Assembly (NCBI RefSeq): GCF_000024345.1
Contig: NC_013729.1
Span: 6,696,001-6,760,000, forward strand
Reading direction: 5' to 3'
Length of the DNA stretch: 64,000 nucleotides
Origin: Kribbella flavida DSM 17836
Lineage (GTDB): Bacteria > Actinomycetota > Actinomycetes > Propionibacteriales > Kribbellaceae
Each line of letters opens with the position of its first letter. The stretch's first letter is position 1. The position numbers and the translations under genes were made by a program. This document shows, one piece after another, positions 10,532-18,816 of the stretch. Under the pieces are notes generated by a model. That model saw only the letters and a program-made list of their open reading frames with translations. It did no database searches and had not been told where the DNA came from.

Positions 10532-11755
10532 CTACGAGGCCGCGCCGGCGACCTTGGCCGGCCGGCGGTCCATCGCGCCGGAGACGATCGCCAGCGCGAG
10601 ACCCGCGACGGCGAGGACCGCGCCGACCCGGCTCGGCCACTCGTACCCGTAGCCCGCCGAGAGCACGACGCTGCCGAGCCAGGCGCCGAGCGCGTTGGCG
10701 ACGTTGAGCGTCGAGTGGTTCAGCGACGCGGCCAGCGACTGGCCCTCGTGCGCGACGTCCATCAGCCGGGTCTGCAGCGCGGGGATCAGGATGCTGGCCG
10801 AGAAGCCCATCGCGAACACCCCGAGCAGCGCGCCCGGCTTGCTCTGCGCGAGCCACCCGAACGTGCCGAGCACGATCGTCACCGCGACCAGGCCGCCGTA
10901 CAGGCTGGGCATCAGGGCGCGGTCGGCGAGCCGGCCGCCGACCAGGGTGCCGCCGGTCATACCCACGCCGTACACGGCCAGCACGATCGTGACGGCGCCT
11001 TCGCTGAAGCCGGCCAGCTCGGTCATCGTCGGCGTGATGAAGGTGTAGGTGGCGAACATGCCGCCGAAGCCGACCATGCCGACCAGCAACGCCATCCAGA
11101 CCTGCGGCCGGGCCAGCGCGCTCAGCTCGCTGCGCACGTTCACCTCGCTGCCGACCGGCTGCGGCGCGACCCAGAACCAGACCGCGACCAGGGTCAGCGT
11201 CCCCAGCACACCGACCAGCAGGAACGGCATCTGCCAGCCGAACCGTTGCCCGAGCAGCGTGGACGCGGGCACGCCGACGATGTTGGCGATCGGCAGGCCG
11301 ACCATGATCATCGAGACCGCCCAGGCCCGCCGGTTCGCTGCCACCAGCGAGGCGCCGACCACCGCGCCGATGCCGAAGAACGCGCCGTGCGGCAGGCCGG
11401 TGAGGAACCGCGCGGCCATCAGCAGCTCATAGTTGCCGGCGACGGCGGAGAGCAGGTTGCCGAGCACGAACACGGCCATCAGCCCGAGCAGCAACCGCTT
11501 CCGCCCGGTCCGCGCACCGAGCGCGGCGATCAGCGGCGCCCCGACCACCACCCCGACCGCGTACGCCGAGATGACGTGCCCGGCGGTCGGGATCGAGATG
11601 TCCACCCCGTCGGCGATCTGCGGCAGCAGACCCATCGTGACGAACTCGGTCGTCCCGATCGCGAACCCACCGGTCGCCAGCGCCAGCAGAGCCAGCCCGA
11701 CGTGACGGGAGCGGGTGTCAGGAGTCACCGAAGTTGTCACGCCTGATTGTCGCAT
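10532..11755 (-). CDS. MFS transporter, DHA1/AraJ-like efflux permease
   Basis: About 407 residues with twelve predicted membrane helices. It begins like AraJ/YdhP drug or sugar efflux permeases (ATGGFAIGTTEFVTMGLLPQIA) and has the loop 2-3 motif GARTGRKR. It probably exports small hydrophobic compounds by proton antiport. The open frame continues far upstream into the MarR gene in another frame, so the start was set at ATG 11755; GTG 11740 is the alternative. It lies 133 bases downstream of the MarR gene on the same strand, so regulation by MarR is likely. Confidence 0.9.
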   Translation of the reverse strand: MRQSGVTTSVTPDTRSRHVGLALLALATGGFAIGTTEFVTMGLLPQIADGVDISIPTAGHVISAYAVGVVVGAPLIAALGARTGRKRLLLGLMAVFVLGNLLSAVAGNYELLMAARFLTGLPHGAFFGIGAVVGASLVAANRRAWAVSMIMVGLPIANIVGVPASTLLGQRFGWQMPFLLVGVLGTLTLVAVWFWVAPQPVGSEVNVRSELSALARPQVWMALLVGMVGFGGMFATYTFITPTMTELAGFSEGAVTIVLAVYGVGMTGGTLVGGRLADRALMPSLYGGLVAVTIVLGTFGWLAQSKPGALLGVFAMGFSASILIPALQTRLMDVAHEGQSLAASLNHSTLNVANALGAWLGSVVLSAGYGYEWPSRVGAVLAVAGLALAIVSGAMDRRPAKVAGAAS

Positions 11756-11888
11756 CGGGGTTGGTGGGGCCGAAACTGTGCTGGAGACGGCACGTCGCCC
11801 CACGCGGCCTGCTTCGTCGCACGTTGGCCGGCAACAGGCCCGGCATCTCGGTGCCCGCTCACCTCGGGTCGCCGCGGGGGAACGACTG

Positions 11889-12398
11889 TCAGCCGATGTC
11901 GTCGGGGACGATGTGGAGTCTCTGCGCGATGCGGGCGAGGTTCTTCTGGTCGGTGGCGGTGAGCGAGTCGAGGACGATGCGGCGTACGGAGCGCAGGTGG
12001 GTGGGTGCCGCCAGGTGCACCATGTCGAAGCCGGCGTTGGTGAGTGCGGCGAGGGTGTACCGGCCGTCGGCCGGGTCGGGTGACCGTACGACCCAGCCGC
12101 GCTGCTCGCAGCGTTTGACGACGTTGGACAGACGGGAGAGCGATCCGCTGGCGAGGAATGCCAGCTCTCCCATCCGCAGCTTGCGCTGCGGCGCCTCGGA
12201 GAGGTGGCTGAGCACGAGGTACTCGAACAGGGTGAGTCCATGCTCCTGCCGCAGCGGCGACTCGAGCTTGCCGGGGAGCAGCAGGACGAGGGAGATCAGC
12301 CCCGTCCAGGCCGCCTTTTCCTGCTCATCGAGCCAGCGCACGTCCTCACCACCCTCGCCCTTCCCGGTACCGCTGCTGGACTCACCCGTGCTGCTCAT
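11889..12398 (-). CDS. MarR family transcriptional regulator
   Basis: The 169-residue protein has the MarR winged helix: LTLFEYLVLSHLSEAP, the recognition helix LASGSLSRLSNVVKRCEQRGWV, and the wing SPDPADGRYTLAALT. MarR proteins bind as dimers to imperfect palindromes and often control efflux and redox genes. It is divergent from ridA and upstream of an MFS gene. Two 21-base repeats in the divergent gap (12430-12483) are good candidate binding sites. The first 20 residues are low-complexity Ser/Gly/Glu. Confidence 0.9.
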   Translation of the reverse strand: MSSTGESSSGTGKGEGGEDVRWLDEQEKAAWTGLISLVLLLPGKLESPLRQEHGLTLFEYLVLSHLSEAPQRKLRMGELAFLASGSLSRLSNVVKRCEQRGWVVRSPDPADGRYTLAALTNAGFDMVHLAAPTHLRSVRRIVLDSLTATDQKNLARIAQRLHIVPDDIG

Positions 12399-12429
12399 GA
12401 ATGTTTTCCGCCCTCCGACGACGCCGCTA

Positions 12430-12483
12430 TCACTTTGAGCTTGAAGTCATCACCTGCTAGCCTCACTTTACGCGTGAACTCAT
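12430..12483. promoter_or_regulatory. paired operator-like repeats between marR and ridA
   Basis: Two 21-base copies, TCACTTTGAGCTTGAAGTCAT (12430-12450) and a near match at 12463-12483 (TCACTTT, then TGAA and TCAT), begin 33 bases apart, about three helical turns. Each is an imperfect inverted repeat. They flank a possible ridA promoter (TTTGAG at 12434-12439, TAGCCT at 12458-12463, 18-base spacer). The layout fits cooperative MarR dimers that would block ridA and perhaps marR itself. Confidence 0.6.
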
Positions 12484-12525
12484 AGCCGAGCGAACGTGAC
12501 ACCCGCGACAGGAAGAAGAGGCATC

Positions 12526-12951
12526 ATGAGCACCGTCACCTTCGGCATCACTCCGGGCTTCGGCCAGAAGCTGCACGACGCCCTCGGCTACAGCGGCGCC
12601 GTCCGCGTCGGCGACCGGGTCGAGATCTCCGGCCAGGCCGGGGTGGATGACGATCTGGTCATCCCCGACTCGCTGGAGGACGAGATCGTCCGGGCTTTCG
12701 ACAACGTCGAGCGCACGCTCGCCACGGTCGGCGCGACCTGGAAGGACGTCATCCACGTCAACTCCTACCACAAGGTCGCCCCGGGAGACGACGTCATCGG
12801 CGACGACCACAACACGGTCATGGCCGAGCAGTTCCGCCGGCGCCTCGGCGGCCGCGCGCCGATCTGGACCGAGACCGGCGTCACCGTCTTCGGCCTCGCC
12901 ACCATGCGCGTGGAGATCCGTGTCACCGCCATCGTCGGCTCCGGAAACTGA
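12526..12951 (+). CDS. RidA family protein (YjgF/YER057c/UK114)
   Basis: The 141-residue protein has the RidA fold. RidA enzymes hydrolyse reactive enamines and imines released by PLP enzymes. The core reads GRVEISGQAG-like (GDRVEISGQAGVD), DNVERTLATVGATWKDVIHVNSY and a C-terminal MRVEIRVTAI. The canonical RidA Arg that binds the substrate carboxylate would sit in the C-terminal VEIRVTAI segment. The ATG at 12526 follows a purine-rich AGGAAGAAGAGG site. An in-frame GTG at 12496 has no such site. It is divergent from the MarR gene. Confidence 0.88.
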   Translation: MSTVTFGITPGFGQKLHDALGYSGAVRVGDRVEISGQAGVDDDLVIPDSLEDEIVRAFDNVERTLATVGATWKDVIHVNSYHKVAPGDDVIGDDHNTVMAEQFRRRLGGRAPIWTETGVTVFGLATMRVEIRVTAIVGSGN

Positions 12952-13176
12952 ACCATCACCTTCCACGACCACACTGCTGTCACCGCGGACCGGCGCGTTC
13001 ACCGACCAGTACGAGCACGTCGGCCCGCTGATCGCAGTGCACGCCGCCGTCGCTCATGGCCGGCGCAGAACGAGGACGACCTCAAGCTCGCGATGGCGGG
13101 TCGCGACCTGATCCCTCACCCCCTCCACACCCCCCGACTCGGTCCCCCGACCACCGATCCGTGAAAACATCCCGCC

Positions 13177-14328
13177 ATGGCGAACTTCGGTGACCACCAG
13201 CTTGCGATCTACGTGCAGGGGATGTTCCAGGACACCCGCCCGGAGATCACCACCGACCTGTCCCGGCTGGAGTCGCAGGCCGCCGCGAATCTGTCCGCGG
13301 AAGCGATGGGCTACATCGTGCCGAGTGCCGGCAGCGGCGCGACGGCGCGGGCCAATCTGGCCGCGTTCGAGCGCTGGCGGCTGGTGCCGCGGATGCTGCG
13401 CGGGTCGACCGAGCGGGACCTGTCCTGCACCGTGCTCGGGACGAAGATGCCGGCGCCGGTGGTGATCGCGCCGATCGGTGTGCAGACGCTCGCGCATCCC
13501 GACGGTGAGCTGGCGACCGCCCGGGCCGCGGACGCGCTCGGGCTCACCTACACGCACAGCACGCAGGCCAGCCATGCGTTCGAGCAGATCGAGGCCGCGA
13601 GCAAGTGGTTCCAGCTGTACTGGCCGACCGACCGCGACGTCTGCCTGAGCTTTCTCGAACGCGCCAGGGCCAACGGGTACGCCGTGCTCGTGGTGACGCT
13701 GGACACCGGCACCATCGGGTGGCGTCCGGCCGACCTGGACCGCGGGTTCCTGCCGTTCCTCAAGGGTGACGGGCTGGCGAACTACTTCACCGATCCGGCG
13801 TTCCGGGCCAAGCTGGCCAAGCCGGTCGCCGAGGATCCGGCGGCCGCGGTGATGCACTGGGCGCAGATGTTCCCGAACGTCGGGCTGGGCTGGGACGAGC
13901 TGTCCTTCCTGCGCGACAACTGGGACGGCCCGATCGTGCTGAAGGGCATCACCTCGGTCGACGACGCGAAGCTGGCCGCGGAACACGGCGTCGACGGTCT
14001 GGTGGTCTCGAACCACGGCGGCCGTCAGGTGGACGGCGCGATCGCGGCGCTGGACGCGTTGCCGGCGATCGCCGACGCCGTCGGCGAGCAGGTCACCGTG
14101 CTCTTCGACTCCGGCGTCCGGACCGGCGCCGACGCCGCCAAGGCACTGGCCCTGGGCGCGAAGGCCGTCCTGCTCGGCCGTCCGTTCCTGTACGGCCTGG
14201 CGCTGGCCGGCCAGGCGGGCGTCGAGCACGTCCTGCGCTGCCTGCTGGCCGAGCTCGACCTCACGCTCGCTCTGTCCGGCTACGCCAACCACCGCGAGCT
14301 GAACCGCGACTCGGTGGTCCGGGCGTGA
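13177..14328 (+). CDS. FMN-dependent alpha-hydroxy acid oxidase, lactate 2-monooxygenase-like
   Basis: The 383-residue TIM barrel belongs to the FMN-dependent alpha-hydroxy acid dehydrogenase family. The N-terminal 60 residues (GDHQLAIYVQGMF, then AMGYIVPSAGSGAT) and overall length match lactate 2-monooxygenase, which turns L-lactate and O2 into acetate, CO2 and water. FMN and substrate contacts are visible: PVVIAPIGVQTLAHPDGE, FQLYWPTDR, LKGITSVDDAKLA, and SNHGGRQVDGAIAALDALP with the catalytic His. The phosphate site is LFDSGVRTGADA. It overlaps the next gene by GTGA. True substrate specificity is unproven. Confidence 0.92.
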   Translation: MANFGDHQLAIYVQGMFQDTRPEITTDLSRLESQAAANLSAEAMGYIVPSAGSGATARANLAAFERWRLVPRMLRGSTERDLSCTVLGTKMPAPVVIAPIGVQTLAHPDGELATARAADALGLTYTHSTQASHAFEQIEAASKWFQLYWPTDRDVCLSFLERARANGYAVLVVTLDTGTIGWRPADLDRGFLPFLKGDGLANYFTDPAFRAKLAKPVAEDPAAAVMHWAQMFPNVGLGWDELSFLRDNWDGPIVLKGITSVDDAKLAAEHGVDGLVVSNHGGRQVDGAIAALDALPAIADAVGEQVTVLFDSGVRTGADAAKALALGAKAVLLGRPFLYGLALAGQAGVEHVLRCLLAELDLTLALSGYANHRELNRDSVVRA

Positions 14329-14978
14329 AAGCTGTCATCTTCGACCTCGACGACACCCTGTTCGACCACAGCGCGTCGGCCGTCACCGGACTGCGCGCGT
14401 GGGTCCCTGAACTGGGTGTGCCGTGGTCGGACGAGCTCATCGCCCACTGGTTCGCCATCGAGCGGATCGCCTACGACGGCTGGCTGAGCGGGCGTACGAC
14501 GCATCAGGGGCAGCGCCGAGCGCGGCTGCGGGCGTTCCTGCCCTTGCTGGGCCAGCAGGTCCCCGCCGAGGACGCGGAACTGGACGACGTCTTCGCCGGC
14601 TACCTTCGCCACTACGAGGCCAGCTGGTCGGCCTTCCCCGACGCCCGGCCGGCGGTGGAAGTTGCTCGCAGCAACGGCTGGCGCGTCGGCGTGCTGACGA
14701 ACGGGAGCACGGTCCAGCAGAACAAGAAGCTGGCTGCCATCGGCCTGGCGCCGCTGGTGGACGTGGTCGCGACCACCGAGACGCTCGGCTGCAGCAAGCC
14801 GGCGCCGGAGGCGTACCTGCTGACCTGCCGGCAGCTCGGGGTGGATCCGGCCGACACGTTGATGATCGGCGACAACCTGGAGCTCGACGTGCTCGGTGCC
14901 CGGGCGGCCGGGCTGGCCGCCGAGCACCTGGACCGGGCCGCCGGGGTCACGCTGGCTCAGCTGGTACCGACCAGCTGA
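14325..14978 (+). CDS. HAD family hydrolase (phosphatase)
   Basis: The 217-residue enzyme shows all HAD motifs: nucleophile DLDDTLFD at residues 6-13, Thr in GVLTNGST, Lys in CSKPAPEAYLL, and the acidic GDNLELDVLGA. The alpha-helical cap between motifs I and II marks subfamily IA. It probably dephosphorylates a small phosphate ester such as a phosphoglycolate- or FMN-like compound. The GTG start overlaps the stop of the lactate-oxidase-like gene, so both are translated from one message. It is convergent with the M15 peptidase gene. Confidence 0.9.
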   Translation: MKAVIFDLDDTLFDHSASAVTGLRAWVPELGVPWSDELIAHWFAIERIAYDGWLSGRTTHQGQRRARLRAFLPLLGQQVPAEDAELDDVFAGYLRHYEASWSAFPDARPAVEVARSNGWRVGVLTNGSTVQQNKKLAAIGLAPLVDVVATTETLGCSKPAPEAYLLTCRQLGVDPADTLMIGDNLELDVLGARAAGLAAEHLDRAAGVTLAQLVPTS

Positions 14979-14999
14979 GCCGGCGCGTCCGGCGTACGG

Positions 15000-15767
15000 T
15001 CAGATCCCGCAGCTCGGGGCGGCCCAGGAGTTGCTGGTCCGGATGTCGAGGTGCGTGTGGTCGTTGTGACCGGCGTAGCCCGGGCCGAAGATGCCACCGA
15101 AGCCGTGGTAGCGGGCCTGCTTGGCCAGCGTGCACAGCGAGTGGACACCGACCAGGTCGGCCGACCGGCCGTACAGGTGCTGGCTGTTGCTGGCGCCGCC
15201 GACCGAGCTGTTGCACGAGTAGCTGCGGAAGCCGCTGGTGACGGTCAGCGGCTGGTCGCCGAGGGCGTGCCGCAGCGCCTCCAGCTGCCACATGGTCTGC
15301 AGCGCGTTCGCCCGGGTGGCGGCTTCGGACAGCGGGCCGCCGTCGTACCCGGAGCCGCCGCAGCCGTCGTCGAGCTCGGCGTAGGTGAAGTGGATCGGGG
15401 TGCAGTCGTCGTCCTGCAGCGCGTAGAGCTTGCTGAAGGTGGCCGAGCCGGCGATGCCGTCGGCGGCCAGGCCGTACGCCTGCTGGAACCGGGTCACCGC
15501 GGCCTTGGTGGCCGGCCCGAAGGCGCCGTCGGCCGCGAGGTGGCCGCCGTACCCGGGATAGCCGGCGACGCGGACCTGGAGCTGGCGGACGTCTTCGCCG
15601 CTGGCACCCTCGCTGAGCGTGCGGCTCCAGGTGTAGCAGCCGTCGGCGTGGGCCTTGGTGGCGGTGACGACCTGCGTGGTGACCGCCGTACCGGCGACGG
15701 CGGCGAACAGGGCCAGGATCGCCAGCACTCTGGGCAGTGGCTTGGACAGGAACGTTCGAACGGACAT
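15000..15767 (-). CDS. secreted M15 peptidase with peptidoglycan-binding domain
   Basis: The 255-residue protein has a signal peptide (about 1-42), then a peptidoglycan_binding_1 domain (GEDVRQLQVRVAGYPGYGG to DGIAGSATFSKL), then a VanY/DacB-like zinc domain. Zinc and catalytic residues are visible in SGFRSYSCN, SQHLYGRSADLV (His, Asp) and HNDHTHLDI (His). It probably trims cell wall peptides as a D,D- or L,D-carboxypeptidase outside the membrane. The ATG at 15767 follows a clear GGAGG. Six Cys in the mature part suggest disulfides. The ribosome site lies in a short inverted repeat. Confidence 0.9.
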   Translation of the reverse strand: MSVRTFLSKPLPRVLAILALFAAVAGTAVTTQVVTATKAHADGCYTWSRTLSEGASGEDVRQLQVRVAGYPGYGGHLAADGAFGPATKAAVTRFQQAYGLAADGIAGSATFSKLYALQDDDCTPIHFTYAELDDGCGGSGYDGGPLSEAATRANALQTMWQLEALRHALGDQPLTVTSGFRSYSCNSSVGGASNSQHLYGRSADLVGVHSLCTLAKQARYHGFGGIFGPGYAGHNDHTHLDIRTSNSWAAPSCGI

Positions 15768-15963
15768 CGGAGGACCTCCGGGACGCGGTAGGGGCGGATC
15801 GCGCTGTCCGGGCCAGTTTCGCGCCACTATCTACCGCTTGACCAGTCCTCACCGGAAACTTTTCGCCCAACAGGCAACCAATCTCACGGGTCGACTGGTC
15901 AGCCATCATGTGACCATCGATGAGAGCACGCTCACGCTGCGTGCCGGTGAAACGGGGCGATCG

Positions 15964-16527
15964 GTGACCGGTGCGGACAGCTTCGACGCGTTTGTGCTCG
16001 CGCGGTCCGGCAGACTGCTGCGGACCGCCTACCTGCTCACCCAGGACCACGCGCTGGCAGAGGACCTGCTGCAGACCGCGCTGGCCAAGGTGTGGTTCGC
16101 CTGGTCGCGGATCGAGGGTGGCGACCCGGAGCCGTACGTGCGCAAGGTGCTGGTGAACACCTACGCCACCTGGTGGCGCCGCCGGTGGAACGGGGAGCAG
16201 CCGACCGAGGACCTGCCCGAGTCCGTAGGACCGGACGGAGCCGGCACGGCTGAGCGCACGGATCTGTGGCGCGCCTTGCAGCAGCTTCCCCGCCGGCAGC
16301 GCGCGGTCGTCGTACTGCGCTACTACGAGGACTTGAGCGAGGCCGAGACGGCCCGCATCCTCGGCTGCACGATCGGCACGGTGAAGAGCCAGACCAGCAA
16401 GGCCTTCGCCAAGCTCCGGCTCGACCCCAACCTGGTCGAGCCCGGCCCCGCCACCGGCCGCACCACTGTCCGCTCCGCCGATGCCGCCCGCCCCGCCGCT
16501 CTCGCCGACGAGGAGACCTCGCGATGA
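15964..16527 (+). CDS. ECF sigma factor, SigE-like family
   Basis: The protein (about 187 residues) has region 2 (DSFDAFVLARSGRLLRTAYLL, DHALAEDLLQTALAKVWFAW) and region 4 (LQQLPRRQRAVVVLRYYEDLSE and the helix-turn-helix ETARILGCTIGTVKSQTSKAFAKL). It belongs to the actinobacterial group that lacks a classical zinc anti-sigma factor. GTG 15964 places the start just before region 2 with a GGGG six bases upstream; GTG 15910 would add 18 residues. Its stop overlaps the next gene (ATGA), so the downstream membrane protein is the likely partner. It is divergent from the M15 peptidase gene. Confidence 0.9.
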   Translation: MTGADSFDAFVLARSGRLLRTAYLLTQDHALAEDLLQTALAKVWFAWSRIEGGDPEPYVRKVLVNTYATWWRRRWNGEQPTEDLPESVGPDGAGTAERTDLWRALQQLPRRQRAVVVLRYYEDLSEAETARILGCTIGTVKSQTSKAFAKLRLDPNLVEPGPATGRTTVRSADAARPAALADEETSR

Positions 16528-17936
16528 ATCTCACCGACCTGCGCGACGAACTCTCCCAGCGTGCCGGCACCGTCGAGACACCCGACCTGCTGCCCGGCGT
16601 ACGGCGCCGGATCCGCACCACGAGGCGCCGCCGGGTGGCCGGCTCGGTCACCGCCCTCGCCGCGGTAGTTGCCCTGGGCATCGCTCTCGCGCCCGGCCTG
16701 ACCACGACCGGCCCCGAGCCGGCCGACAGCACCCCGCCCGACTACGTCAAGGACTCGGTGAGGATCAGCGGCACGCTCGGCGCCGACCGGCTGGACAAGG
16801 CCTGGGTCGGCAACCTCGGTGAGACCAGAGGCAGCTTCAGCTGGACGCCGACGACCCAGAACATCGCGGTGTACGCCTACTGCGCCGCGCCAGGCACCGC
16901 CCGGTACGCCGTCCAGATCGGTGGTCGCAACGCCGCCACCGGTGCGTGCGGCGGAGCCGGGAGCGATCCGTACAACGGCGCCCTGTTCCGCCCGGACTCG
17001 CCACTCTGGCTCGACGTACCGCTGAACCAGCCGACCACGGTGACCGTGCAGCTCACCGACGACGACGGCCGCGTGATCGAGGCGAGCAGCGCGCAGCTCG
17101 GCGTGGGCCTGTACCGCGCCGCCAAGCGCAACCTGCCCGGCGCGACCCAGGCGACACCGACCCCGGGCCCGGGGGATCGCGAGCAGAACGGACTCCGGTT
17201 CCGCGGCACCGTCGGCGGGGACACGCTGCTCGCCGCGGCCGGCGGCAAGCCCGGCGTCAACCAGCTCTCCGGCAGCTTCTCGGCCACCGGCCGACCGATC
17301 GCCGTGCACGAGTTCTGCACCGCGAACGACAGCGTCCCGGACTTCCGCTACGACCTGCGCGTGCTCGTCGACGGCGTGACGCGGATCTCGAGTTGCACGG
17401 CCTTCTCGACCGATCTCGGCAAGGTCCCCGGTGGCAGCATCGGCGGCGTCGGCACACCCGGCGAGACGGTGGCCGTGACCGTCACACTCGTCGACAAGGC
17501 CGGGCGCGAGGTGACCGTACCCGGCGCCCGGATCGGCTTCGCCGTCTACGAGAAGGGCCCGCAACGGGTCTACGACGACGTCGCCGTGGACGAGCGGACG
17601 GAGTACCTCGGCACGACGTACGAACTCGCCGAGATCAAGGCCGTCGACGCCGCCGGCACCCGGGAGGTCTCCCTCCGTACGCCGGCCGACACGCCGTTCC
17701 TGGTGACCTACGGGAGCTCCGCACTGGGCGGCACCGGAGTCGTGTCCGGCCTGCTCGACGGACTGTCCAGCCAAGCCATGCTCAGCACCGACCACGGCGG
17801 GGTCGTCAGCCCCCGGTGGGACATGTCCACCGACGGCCACTGGCCCGGCCCTCGCACGACCCTCACGCTCAAGATCACCCGAGGCAGCCCGACCAAGGGC
17901 AAGCTGATCCTCGGGATCTACACCCCCGTGAAGTAG
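16524..17936 (+). CDS. membrane-anchored partner of the ECF sigma factor, two extracytoplasmic repeats
   Basis: The 470-residue protein is coupled to the sigma gene by ATGA. A short cytoplasmic part (1-40, with RRIRTTRRRR at the membrane) precedes one membrane helix (about 38-60), then a long secreted region. Two related modules occupy about 76-196 and 225-345; both run from a GTLG/GTVGGD start through GSFS and an AVYAYC/AVHEFC Cys motif to a GVGLYR/GFAVYE end. A final Thr/Pro-rich part follows. It looks like a sensor or anti-sigma protein for the co-encoded sigma factor. No known anti-sigma motif was found, so this is inference from gene order. Confidence 0.75.
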   Translation: MNLTDLRDELSQRAGTVETPDLLPGVRRRIRTTRRRRVAGSVTALAAVVALGIALAPGLTTTGPEPADSTPPDYVKDSVRISGTLGADRLDKAWVGNLGETRGSFSWTPTTQNIAVYAYCAAPGTARYAVQIGGRNAATGACGGAGSDPYNGALFRPDSPLWLDVPLNQPTTVTVQLTDDDGRVIEASSAQLGVGLYRAAKRNLPGATQATPTPGPGDREQNGLRFRGTVGGDTLLAAAGGKPGVNQLSGSFSATGRPIAVHEFCTANDSVPDFRYDLRVLVDGVTRISSCTAFSTDLGKVPGGSIGGVGTPGETVAVTVTLVDKAGREVTVPGARIGFAVYEKGPQRVYDDVAVDERTEYLGTTYELAEIKAVDAAGTREVSLRTPADTPFLVTYGSSALGGTGVVSGLLDGLSSQAMLSTDHGGVVSPRWDMSTDGHWPGPRTTLTLKITRGSPTKGKLILGIYTPVK

Positions 17937-17944
17937 GCAGGCGG

Positions 17945-18697
17945 TCAGACCCAGGCGTGCAGGTCGGCGGCGTCGGCGGCGAGCTGGGTGACCGAGTCGT
18001 CGGCGACGAACTCGAGCAGCGCGTTGATCTCCCGGGGCTCGGCGGCCAGGCGCTGCAGGACCGGGCGCCACAGGGACTCCCGGCCGGACAGCGGGAGGCG
18101 GTTGTTCGACGGCCACCAGGAGAACACGTGGACCGTGCTCAGCCAGGGCATCAGCGACTCCAGCTGCGCCAGGCAGGCAGCGTCGTCCAGGTCGACCGGA
18201 GGCTGCCAGTACGTCGTGAGGTTGGGCGCGCCGACGTCCAGCAGCAGCGTGATCGTGGAGTCGACCTCGTCGGTCAGCGTGCCGCGGTGGAACTCCATCG
18301 CGATCTCCAGGCCCGCCCCGGCCGCCACGTCCGCCAGCTCGGCCAGGCCGCGGGTGACCGCCATCCGGTCGCCGACGCCCGCCTCGGCGGTCCCGACCGT
18401 GCCGGCCCAGACCCGGATCCGGGGTGCGCCGAGCTCGGCGGCGGTGGTCACCGCCGTCCGGATCTCCTCGCGGTCGACGCTGCCGGCCCGCAGGTAGGAC
18501 CCGTACGCCGCGACGGCCAGGCCGTGGTCCTCGCAGAGGGCGCGAGCCTTGCGCGCGGCCGGAAGGTCGCCGAGCGGAACGTGCACGTCACCGCCCCACT
18601 CGATCGCCGCCAGCCCCGCCTGTGCCGCGACCTCGACGACCTGCTCGACGCCCAGCTGCCGGAACGTCACCGAGACCAGACCGGTCCTCACACTCAC
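17945..18697 (-). CDS. sugar phosphate isomerase/epimerase (TIM-barrel)
   Basis: The 250-residue protein matches the xylose isomerase-like TIM barrel. Typical pieces are AAQAGLAAIEWGGDVHVP at strand 2, PRIRVWAGTVGT, LEIAMEFHRGTLTDE with a metal-binding Glu and His, and VHVFSWW near the C-terminus. It probably isomerises or epimerises a sugar derivative with a divalent metal. The GTG at 18697 was chosen over upstream ATGs because GAGGAGG lies five bases before it. Convergent with the sigma operon and separated by eight bases. Confidence 0.87.
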   Translation of the reverse strand: MSVRTGLVSVTFRQLGVEQVVEVAAQAGLAAIEWGGDVHVPLGDLPAARKARALCEDHGLAVAAYGSYLRAGSVDREEIRTAVTTAAELGAPRIRVWAGTVGTAEAGVGDRMAVTRGLAELADVAAGAGLEIAMEFHRGTLTDEVDSTITLLLDVGAPNLTTYWQPPVDLDDAACLAQLESLMPWLSTVHVFSWWPSNNRLPLSGRESLWRPVLQRLAAEPREINALLEFVADDSVTQLAADAADLHAWV

Positions 18698-18781
18698 GTA
18701 CGCCTCCTCGTGCTCACTGTCCATCCAACCCCATCGCACCAGCGCTGCCCCCGGTCCGATCTCACGTCATGAGCAAAAATG

Positions 18782-18810
18782 TTGGACGTCCCTGACTCCG
18801 CGCTTAGACT
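18782..18810 (+). promoter_or_regulatory. promoter of rarD, leaderless
   Basis: TTGGAC (18782-18787) and TAGACT (18805-18810) are separated by exactly 17 bases. The expected transcript start, six or seven bases after the -10, falls on the G of the GTG start codon at 18817. No ribosome binding site lies before that codon, so the message is probably leaderless, as is common in actinobacteria. Confidence 0.7.
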
Positions 18811-18816
18811 GCCACC

